Positions 22,312 through 28,023 of a stretch of DNA of 28,023 nucleotides are shown here, one piece after another. Origin of the DNA: JBHJGU01 sp050331475 (GTDB lineage Bacteria; Pseudomonadota; Alphaproteobacteria; Caulobacterales; Maricaulaceae); the NCBI GenBank assembly GCA_050331475.1, contig JBHJGU010000053.1, positions 1 to 28,023 on the forward strand, in the 5' to 3' direction. Below the pieces are notes generated by a model. It had not been told where the DNA came from, did not search any database, and was given only the letters and a program-made list of their open reading frames with translations. Both the position numbers and the translations under genes were made by a program. How positions within the stretch are numbered: the first letter of the stretch is position 1; every line of letters starts with the position of its first letter.

Positions 22312-23751
22312 TTAAGGCTCCTCGGCGGTCAAATTGCCCAGCCCATAGCGGTGTAGCTTGGCGTAGAGGCTTTGGCGGCTCAATCCCAACACTTCCGCCG
22401 CTGAGGCGCGGTTATCCCCGGTCAACTCCAGCGCCGCTTCAATGCAAAGCTTTTCAATCAGCTCCGTCGTCTCACGCACAATGTCTTTGAGCGACACCCG
22501 GCCGACGAGATCCGCCAATCGCTCGACCGATCGCGGCAAGCCGGCGCCGACTTGGCCCACCCCGGGGGCGGCGCGGCGTTGGGGCCGCACCATGAGAGCG
22601 TAGCACGTGCCCGCGTCGTCTTTCACGCTGACCGCCGACACCTCCACCGGCTCCTCCGAGCCGTAAGCGCCCTGAAGAATGGTGGAGAACGAGCGCACCG
22701 CGCCGTGCTCGCGCAGGTTCGAGACCAGAATGTTCAAATCCACGCCCGGGCGGGCGAAATACCGATCAAAGCCTTCGCCGCGGACTTGTTCTTCCGTAAC
22801 CAATTGTACGAGATCTAAAAAGGCGGGGTTGGCGGTGATAACGCGCAGGTCCGGATCGAGCACGACAAACCCGTCGACCAAAGTATCAATCGCCTGTAAC
22901 GCTAAACGCTTAGGCGGCGCCAAGCGCGCCTCGGCGTCCGAGGGGGTGTTCAACCGGACCAGAAAATACGCCGAGCGGTCCTGGCGGAACATCGACGCGG
23001 ACATAACGAAGGCAGCGCCGCCCTCCCCCGCCAATCGGACCCGCACATCGCCGACCCGTCCGCCCAACCGCGCCGAGGCGAACAGCGCCTCTAACGCTTC
23101 CCCGCTCATGGCGTGGAGTAAGGAAAACACGACGCGCCCGCGCAGGCTCGCCACCGTCTCGCCCAAGGCCTGGGCGGCGGCGGGGTTGGCCTCGGTGATC
23201 CGCCGGCTTTCCGCCTCAATGATCAGAACCGGCTCCGACGTCAGTTGGAACAAGGACCGATAGCGGGTCTCGGCGTGACGCAATTGGGCGTAATCGCGCT
23301 CAAGGGATTGCTGGGCTGCGACCAATTGTTGCTGCAGCTCCGCCATGGCGCGTAAATCCCGCCCCATCGCCATGACGCGCTCGTCCCCGCCTAGCGGCAG
23401 GCTGAAATAGCGCACCGGTACATCGCCGTTCGCGGAAGGGTGGTTGACGTCGCGCCAGCGGCGCAAATCCGCTTCTTCGCCCGGTTTGAGCATAGCGGTG
23501 ACTTTATCCCGGGTCTCCGGGGTCACGCACTCCACCCAGGGCCGGCCGATCCAGGACTCAAACCCCTGCTGGGCGAGCCCGGAACCACTGACGGCTATGT
23601 CCTCAACAACGCCGTCCGCGCTCAGCACAACGGCCACGTCTGCGGCTGCCGCCGCCAAAGCGGCCACGTCCGTAGGCGGGATCCGTGCGAAAATCGCGTT
23701 CGGATCGCGGAACCGAATGGGGTTCGGCGGGGGATTCATACCGTCCATCAT
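22312..23751 (-). CDS. ppsR: PpsR/CrtJ-type transcriptional repressor of photosynthesis genes
   Basis: Represses bch, crt and light-harvesting genes in oxygen by binding TGT-N12-ACA palindromes. The 479-residue protein has the known layout: an N-terminal PAS-like region (about 25-135), a glutamine-rich helix (LQQQLVAAQQSLERD, about 139-153), two more PAS domains (about 165-275 and 285-395), and a C-terminal Fis-type helix-turn-helix (RASAAEVLGLSRQSLYAKL). Cysteines are at 75, 383 and 436 only. Cys436, just before the helix-turn-helix, corresponds to the regulatory Cys420/Cys424 of CrtJ/PpsR; no cysteine lies near the position of Cys249/Cys251. The two first codons are both ATG. A 25-base inverted repeat lies just upstream. 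Confidence 0.95.
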   Translation of the reverse strand: MMDGMNPPPNPIRFRDPNAIFARIPPTDVAALAAAAADVAVVLSADGVVEDIAVSGSGLAQQGFESWIGRPWVECVTPETRDKVTAMLKPGEEADLRRWRDVNHPSANGDVPVRYFSLPLGGDERVMAMGRDLRAMAELQQQLVAAQQSLERDYAQLRHAETRYRSLFQLTSEPVLIIEAESRRITEANPAAAQALGETVASLRGRVVFSLLHAMSGEALEALFASARLGGRVGDVRVRLAGEGGAAFVMSASMFRQDRSAYFLVRLNTPSDAEARLAPPKRLALQAIDTLVDGFVVLDPDLRVITANPAFLDLVQLVTEEQVRGEGFDRYFARPGVDLNILVSNLREHGAVRSFSTILQGAYGSEEPVEVSAVSVKDDAGTCYALMVRPQRRAAPGVGQVGAGLPRSVERLADLVGRVSLKDIVRETTELIEKLCIEAALELTGDNRASAAEVLGLSRQSLYAKLHRYGLGNLTAEEP

Positions 23752-23758
23752 TATAACT

Positions 23759-23783
23759 CATTTCCATAATTCCTATGGAAATG
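23759..23783. promoter_or_regulatory. Perfect 9-bp inverted repeat before ppsR
   Basis: CATTTCCAT (23759-23767) and ATGGAAATG (23775-23783) form a perfect nine-base inverted repeat with a seven-base spacer, in the 45-base gap between the ppaA stop and the ppsR start. In the minus-strand mRNA the possible ribosome-binding purines (AGGAA in the loop and GGAAAUGAG at the 3' arm) lie within or beside the hairpin. There is no T run, so it is not a usual terminator. It may be an operator or a translation-control hairpin. Confidence 0.6.
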
Positions 23784-23796
23784 CACGCGAAGACGA

Positions 23797-24681
23797 TTAC
23801 GAGGGCGTTTTGGCGCGCATCGTATCTCGGAGAAGCCGCTCTGCGGTGGTGACCGCCAGACGCGCATCCGCCGCCGTCGCGTCCGCGCCAACCGCCTCAG
23901 CGAGGTCCGCGCATTCATCAAACGCTTTTCCGCCGACGAAAACCAACACATCGGGGTTCCGCGACACTTCGCGTAACGTTTTTATGGTCAGGGCCAACTC
24001 TTTAACCCGATCCGAGCGGCTGAGCGAAAATCCCACCACGTCGAAGACGTTCTGGTGCGCGATCGTGTGAAGGTCCTCCGGCTCAACCGTGTTCTCGACC
24101 CAGGTCTCCCACCCGGCGCGGCGGAAAAACTCCGACACTATAGCCAGTCCGAAGGTGTGCTGCTCGCCCGGCCCCGGCGCCAATAGAACGCGAAAGCCGT
24201 CACGCCCAAAAACCTCGGGCTCAGACAAATCATGCAAAATCCGGTGAAGGCGGGACAATCCTACGGTCACATGGGCGAAATCCACCTGATCCTCATCCCA
24301 CATCTCCCCCAAAATCCGCGCAGCCGGCGCGAGCACCTCAAGAAAGAGCGCCTCACGGTCTACATCTTGGTCCACCAGATCGCGGACGAAGCTCGAACCG
24401 GCTTGCGCAAAGGGCGCAATCAGCCGGGTGGCCAAATCGGCCGCGGCGTTGTCCGGAGGCGGCGTTCCAAGCCGAGGCGGCGCGAATTGGGGCGCAGGCG
24501 GGTCCACCCGCCGCGGGGTGCGGTCCGTATCATGGGCGTGCGCCAGCATAAGCCGCGGAATGATCTCGGTGTCGATGAGGCGGTCAAGCCAGACGCGGCG
24601 ATCGCCGGACGGCAAGCTTAACGGGTTTGCGGCCGCATCCGCGCAATCTGGCGAAGACGTCGACGTCGCTGATTTGCTCAA
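23797..24681 (-). CDS. ppaA: PpaA/AerR-type cobalamin-binding antirepressor
   Basis: Partner of PpsR; in Rhodobacter capsulatus AerR binds hydroxocobalamin in light and relieves CrtJ repression. The 294-residue protein begins with a variable polar leader, then LIDTEIIPRLMLAHAHD, a cobalamin-cap-like helical part with WDEDQVDFAHVTVGLSRL, and a Rossmann B12 domain with GPGEQHTFGLAIVSEFF. His175 there is the candidate cobalt ligand. The start is TTG at 24681, preceded by GGAGG at good spacing; the next ATG (codon 45) would remove conserved sequence. It is upstream of ppsR on the same strand and divergent from bchF. Confidence 0.92.
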   Translation of the reverse strand: MSKSATSTSSPDCADAAANPLSLPSGDRRVWLDRLIDTEIIPRLMLAHAHDTDRTPRRVDPPAPQFAPPRLGTPPPDNAAADLATRLIAPFAQAGSSFVRDLVDQDVDREALFLEVLAPAARILGEMWDEDQVDFAHVTVGLSRLHRILHDLSEPEVFGRDGFRVLLAPGPGEQHTFGLAIVSEFFRRAGWETWVENTVEPEDLHTIAHQNVFDVVGFSLSRSDRVKELALTIKTLREVSRNPDVLVFVGGKAFDECADLAEAVGADATAADARLAVTTAERLLRDTMRAKTPS

Positions 24682-25051
24682 TGTGCGCCCTCCAAGCCCG
24701 TCTCAATCCGACGGACTATCATCGCCGGTGCGAAGCCCTATGGACAGGGCGACATGCGCGGCTCGGCGTCGCAGCGTTTCACCGTACGCAAAGTACGGAT
24801 TTACGCTCAATCGTATGAAGAAGGCTGTTTGTGTCACGCAAACACCTGCGTTTATGGCGTTTTTTGGTCTTTTGGCGTTTCGAGCAGTTTTTCCCAGTCC
24901 GTAGCCAGAGTTTTTTTGTCTCAGCGGGGTGCGACAAGTGTCCACTTTAGTGGACGTCCCGACCAATTGACAGCTATCCGACCCCACCCCTACGTTTCAG
25001 AACCGCTTAACGTTCAAGGTCTCCAAACCGCTTGGGGACAGGAGAAGGCTC
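24682..25051. promoter_or_regulatory. Divergent ppaA-bchF control region with palindromes
   Basis: This 370-base gap holds no gene I can support. It contains three clear inverted repeats: CCGTAC-N5-GTACGG (24782-24798), TGTTTG-N7-CAAACA (24826-24844) and GTCCAC-N4-GTGGAC (24940-24955). The last lies within TGTCCACTTTAGTGGACG, one base short of the PpsR consensus TGT-N12-ACA. T-rich stretches lie around 24859-24918. Promoters for both divergent units should be here. Confidence 0.65.
24967..24996 (+). promoter_or_regulatory. Candidate bchF promoter
   Basis: TTGACA (24967-24972), a perfect -35 box, is followed after 18 bases by TACGTT (24991-24996), a weak -10 box sharing T, A and the final T with the consensus. 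It lies just downstream of the PpsR-like palindrome at 24939-24956 and about 56 bases before the bchF start, a fitting place for repression by PpsR. Confidence 0.4.
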
Positions 25052-25795
25052 ATGGCGCCTCGGCCGCCCCCGCCTACCCGCACCGCCGCTTCTTTGGCCC
25101 CGCCGCGAAACCACGACCGCGGGTTGGGCGATCGCTTAATCGGCTGGATCGCACCCGCACCTTGGGCGAGCATGACCGGCTCGCGGGTCACGAGACGCGC
25201 ATCGCGACCGAGCCCAGCGATGATGGGCCATGTGGCTGCGTTTTTCGCAACCGGTTCGGCTTGTCCGTGGCACGCCCACGCGGGATTAGACCGACGCCAC
25301 ATCCGCCAAGCGCCCGCGCCGATTTATTCGCCTGAGGAGCGCCTGCGCCGAGACCGTTCGGTTTGGACATTAGTCCAGGGCGTGCTCGCGCCGCTGCAAT
25401 TCTTAGTATTCCTAATCAGCTTAGTATTGGTGGTGCGCTATCTAAGCGGCGGCCAGGGCTATGGCCTCGCGGTGGGGTCCATCGTCGTCAAGACCGGCTT
25501 TCTCTACGCCATCATGATCACCGGCGCGATTTGGGAGAAGGTCGTGTTCGGCCGGTTCTTGTTCGCGCGTCCGTTCTTCTGGGAAGATGTCGTCTCCATG
25601 CTCGTGATGGCGCTGCACACGGCGTATTTGGGCATGTTGGCGTTCGGGATTGGGGATCCGCGTCAACAGCTCGCCGTGGCCTTGGCGGGTTACACCGCCT
25701 ACGTGATCAACGCCGCCCAATTCGTTCTGAAACTGCGCCAGGCGCGACTCGAATCGCCCGCGCCCTCTACGTCTAAGACCCAGGAGGCGGTGTAA
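25052..25795 (+). CDS. bchF: 3-vinyl bacteriochlorophyllide hydratase with an N-terminal extension
   Basis: BchF adds water to the 3-vinyl group in bacteriochlorophyll a synthesis. The family core of about 160 residues is clear from residue 88 on: APIYSPEERLRRD, SVWTLVQGVLAPLQFLVFLIS, MITGAIWEKVVFGRFLF, ARPFFWEDVVSMLVMALHTAYL and YVINAAQFVLKLRQARL, with several transmembrane helices. Ahead of it the frame holds 87 residues rich in Pro, Ala and Arg that I do not recognise. GGAGAAGG seven bases before ATG 25052 supports the long form; in-frame ATGs at 25220 and 25223 have no such site. The stop shares one base with the bchN start (TAATG). Confidence 0.88.
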   Translation: MAPRPPPPTRTAASLAPPRNHDRGLGDRLIGWIAPAPWASMTGSRVTRRASRPSPAMMGHVAAFFATGSACPWHAHAGLDRRHIRQAPAPIYSPEERLRRDRSVWTLVQGVLAPLQFLVFLISLVLVVRYLSGGQGYGLAVGSIVVKTGFLYAIMITGAIWEKVVFGRFLFARPFFWEDVVSMLVMALHTAYLGMLAFGIGDPRQQLAVALAGYTAYVINAAQFVLKLRQARLESPAPSTSKTQEAV

Positions 25796-27063
25796 TGGAC
25801 GGTGGTTCGCCCCTGAAATCCGCTGAGCGTCCAGTTCTGCGCGAACGTGGCCAGCGGGAAGTGTTTTGCGGCCTGACGGGCATTGTTTGGCTGCACCGTA
25901 AAATCCAAGACGCGTTCTTCTTGATCGTCGGTTCGCGCACGTGCGCACACCTGATGCAGTCTGCGGCCGGGGTGATGATCTTCGCCGAACCGCGCTTTGG
26001 CACCGCGATCATCGACGAGAAAGACCTCGCCGGCTTGGCCGACGCCAATGACGAGCTCGACAAGGTGGTCGATCAGTTGCTCGCCCGTCGACCGGATATC
26101 AAGCTGTTGTTCCTGGTCGGCTCCTGCCCCTCTGAGGTGATCAAGCTCGACCTCAGCCGGGCGGCGCAACGGTTGTCACGGCGGTTTTCCCCCGATGTCC
26201 GGATCCTCAATTATTCCGGCAGCGGTATTGAGACCACCTTCACTCAGGGCGAAGACGCGTGCCTGGCTTCGCTAGTCCCTGAGCTGCCCGCGTCCGAGGC
26301 GACAAGCCCGGAATTGCTGATTGTCGGCGCCTTGCCCGACGTGGCGGAGGATCAATTCCTGCGGCTGTGCTCCGAGCTGGGCGTCGGGCCGGTGCACTGT
26401 TTGCCCCCGCGCCAGTCCACGGCCCTGCCCCCCATAGGTCCGCAGACGCGGTATATGTTAGCCCAGCCGTTTTTGGGTGACACCGCGCGTGCATTGGAAG
26501 ATCGCGGCGCCCAGCACATTCCCGCAATGTTCCCGTTTGGCGAAATCGGCACGACGGCCTGGTTGAAAGCGGCCGCGGATGTGTTCGGGGTCAGCGCGGA
26601 GCGTTTCGAGGCCGTCACCGAAGCCCCGCGTCGACGCGCCCGCGCCGCGCTGGAGCGCTATCGCCCCGCCTTAGAGGGCAAGCGCGCGTTTTTCCTCCCC
26701 GACAGTCAGTTAGAGGTGCCCCTCGCCCGGTGTCTGAACCAGGAATTAGGTATGGAGCTGGTGGAGGTGGGCTCGCCTTATCTGCACCGCCGGCATTTGG
26801 CCGATGACCTGGCGGCCCTCCCGGAGACGGTGCAATTGAGCGAGGGTCAAGACGTGGAGCGCCAGCTCGACCGCGTCCGCGACGCCCGCCCCGACATTAC
26901 GGTTTGCGGATTAGGCCTCGCCAATCCGCTCGAGGCCGAGGGGCTAACAACGAAATGGTCGATCGAGCTCGTCTTCACTCCGATCCATGGCTATGAGCAG
27001 GCCGGAGACCTGGCGGAGCTGTTCGCCCGCCCCGGCCGTCGGAAAACACGGTTGAGGGTCTGA
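25795..27063 (+). CDS. bchN: Light-independent protochlorophyllide reductase subunit N
   Basis: Half of the catalytic NB component of dark-operative protochlorophyllide reductase, which reduces ring D of protochlorophyllide using electrons from BchL. The 422-residue product has normal length and the three cysteines that bind the NB [4Fe-4S] cluster: Cys25 (VFCGLTG), Cys50 (SRTCAHL) and Cys111 (VGSCPSEVI). A strong AGGAGG precedes the start, which overlaps the bchF stop. bchB follows after three bases, so bchF-bchN-bchB form one operon. Confidence 0.97.
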   Translation: MDGGSPLKSAERPVLRERGQREVFCGLTGIVWLHRKIQDAFFLIVGSRTCAHLMQSAAGVMIFAEPRFGTAIIDEKDLAGLADANDELDKVVDQLLARRPDIKLLFLVGSCPSEVIKLDLSRAAQRLSRRFSPDVRILNYSGSGIETTFTQGEDACLASLVPELPASEATSPELLIVGALPDVAEDQFLRLCSELGVGPVHCLPPRQSTALPPIGPQTRYMLAQPFLGDTARALEDRGAQHIPAMFPFGEIGTTAWLKAAADVFGVSAERFEAVTEAPRRRARAALERYRPALEGKRAFFLPDSQLEVPLARCLNQELGMELVEVGSPYLHRRHLADDLAALPETVQLSEGQDVERQLDRVRDARPDITVCGLGLANPLEAEGLTTKWSIELVFTPIHGYEQAGDLAELFARPGRRKTRLRV

Positions 27064-27066
27064 TCC

Positions 27067-27930
27067 ATGCAATTGACCGTTTGGACGTATGAAGGTCCCC
27101 CCCATGTGGGCGCGATGCGCGTCGCCACCGGGATGGAGGGGCTGCACTATGTGCTTCACGCTCCCCAGGGCGACACTTATGCGGATTTGTTGTTCACCAT
27201 GATTGAGCGGCGCGATCACCGCCCGCCGGTCACCTACACCACCTTCCAAGCCCGCGATCTGGGATCGGACACCGCGGAGCTGTTCCAATCCGCCGCGCGG
27301 GAGGCCTATGAGCGCTTCGAACCCGAGGCGATGATTGTGGGCTCGTCGTGCACAGCCGAGCTGATCCAGGACGATCCCGGCGGGCTGACCAAAGCCTTGA
27401 ACCTGCCGATCCCAGCGATCCCGCTGGAATTGCCCTCGTATCAGAAGAAAGAGAATTGGGGTGCGGCGGAAACCTTCTACCGCTTAGTGCGCGGCTTGTG
27501 CTCGGACCAAGCCGGCGCGGACCGGCCCGAACGCGAAGCCGACCGACCCTGGCGGTGCAATATCCTCGGCCCGACGGCCTTGGGCTTTCGCCATCGCGAC
27601 GACGCGGCGGAAATCACCAAGCTGCTGGGCCGGATGGGCGTTGAGGTCAATGTCACAGCCCCCATGCCCGCCCGGCCCGCCGATATCGCGCGGCTGCCGG
27701 AGGCGGATTTCAATGTGGTGCTCTATCCGGAAATCGCGGACACCGCGGCGCGCTGGCTCGAACGCACCTTCAAACAACCGCGCACCACGGTGATCCCCAT
27801 CGGCGTCGGCGCCACGAAAGCCTTCCTCGCTGAGATCGCCCAGATCACCGGTTTGGACCCGGCGCCCGCGCTCGACGACCCGGCTGCACGCTCGCCCTGG
27901 TGGACCCGGTCGATCGATACACCAAAATAA
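27067..27930 (+). CDS. bchB: Light-independent protochlorophyllide reductase subunit B, broken near the window end
   Basis: Second NB subunit of dark protochlorophyllide reductase, beside bchN. The frame begins normally, with the cluster ligand Asp36 (PQGDTYADLL), Cys95 in GSSCTAELI, and NLPIPAIPLELPSYQKKENWGAAETFY. Normal BchB has over 500 residues; this frame stops after 287, right after the conserved SPWWTRSID. The missing continuation is visible in another frame (see the next entry), so the stop is a frameshift, not a natural end. Because the break lies within 100 bases of the window edge, where base composition is also odd, sequence error is the likeliest cause. Confidence 0.9.
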   Translation: MQLTVWTYEGPPHVGAMRVATGMEGLHYVLHAPQGDTYADLLFTMIERRDHRPPVTYTTFQARDLGSDTAELFQSAAREAYERFEPEAMIVGSSCTAELIQDDPGGLTKALNLPIPAIPLELPSYQKKENWGAAETFYRLVRGLCSDQAGADRPEREADRPWRCNILGPTALGFRHRDDAAEITKLLGRMGVEVNVTAPMPARPADIARLPEADFNVVLYPEIADTAARWLERTFKQPRTTVIPIGVGATKAFLAEIAQITGLDPAPALDDPAARSPWWTRSIDTPK

Positions 27931-28023
27931 CCGGCAAACGGGTGTTACTGTTACGCCACGCGCCCCACCCCCAACCCCCCGCCCCCAACGCCAAAGATGA
28001 AATGGGCTTTGAAATTGTCCGCC
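27931..28023 (+). other. Out-of-frame continuation of bchB at the window edge
   Basis: After the stop at 27930, the frame offset by two bases reads YTKITGKRVLLL and later NAKDEMGFEIV, matching the usual BchB stretch TGKRVFIFGD...A..EMGFEVV. Between these two blocks, where BchB has roughly GDATHAIAAARIA, the bases are unusually rich in C (27963-27995). The true gene continues beyond the window. Confidence 0.6.

Noticed and set aside
24997..25302. 101-codon minus-strand frame opposite the BchF extension
   Set aside because: No ribosome binding site or family resemblance was seen; probably a shadow of the long bchF frame.
24754..25335. 193-codon plus-strand frame across the ppaA-bchF gap
   Set aside because: No recognisable protein, crosses the candidate promoter and palindromes, and overlaps bchF in another frame that has a strong start site.

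Overview
The window is GC-rich, densely packed bacterial DNA that reads as the edge of a photosynthesis gene cluster in a phototrophic (or formerly phototrophic) alphaproteobacterium. The right third carries bacteriochlorophyll genes in an order known from purple phototrophic Alphaproteobacteria: bchG, a PucC-family gene and bchP on the minus strand, then ppsR and ppaA/aerR (minus), then bchF-bchN-bchB (plus). The rest (DUF1289 next to a TIGR02281-type protease, overlapping stop and start codons throughout) also fits that class. I cannot place it below class level from sequence alone.

Layout. 1-4.5 kb: glmU-gabD-rpiA run leftward as one tight unit, with gph (phosphoglycolate phosphatase) divergent from it. 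4.45-5.0 kb: a small conserved-looking ORF, then a tRNA-Val(CAC) gene with its own promoter. 5.0-6.1 kb: a leucine-dehydrogenase-type enzyme. 6.2-9.64 kb: a six-gene leftward operon with overlapping or closely spaced genes: putative antitoxin, PIN toxin, DUF3253, uracil-DNA glycosylase family protein, lipoprotein-like hydrolase, methyltransferase. 9.7-10.9 kb: a hexapeptide acyltransferase and a hotdog thioesterase. 10.9-12.9 kb: glutathione S-transferase, ABM-type monooxygenase and crotonase-family genes. 12.9-14.8 kb: cobT, divergent from DUF1289 and a membrane-anchored aspartic protease. 14.8-17.2 kb: a TSUP permease, a DusA-type dihydrouridine synthase and an FMN reductase. 17.3-17.6 kb: a decayed zeta-toxin-like ATPase gene. 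17.8-28.0 kb: cytochrome c, tspO and the photosynthesis genes.

How the genes work together. BchN and BchB are two of the three subunits of dark-operative protochlorophyllide reductase. BchF hydrates the 3-vinyl group, BchG attaches the isoprenoid alcohol, and BchP reduces the geranylgeranyl tail. PpsR is the aerobic repressor of such clusters and PpaA/AerR is its cobalamin-binding antagonist. The 370-bp gap between ppaA and bchF holds several palindromes and a promoter-like sequence and is probably the control region of the cluster. TspO and a soluble c-type cytochrome sit at the cluster edge and plausibly serve tetrapyrrole-linked regulation and electron supply to the reaction centre.

I found no wholly new multi-gene system. 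The best leads are: a 9-bp inverted repeat just upstream of ppsR that could mask its ribosome binding site; an 87-residue N-terminal extension on BchF backed by a strong Shine-Dalgarno; palindromes in the ppaA-bchF gap; a PpsR lacking one of the two redox cysteines described in relatives; a uracil-DNA glycosylase whose missing N-terminus appears to start at CTG; and a frame break with odd base composition in bchB at the right end that looks like a sequence-quality artefact.
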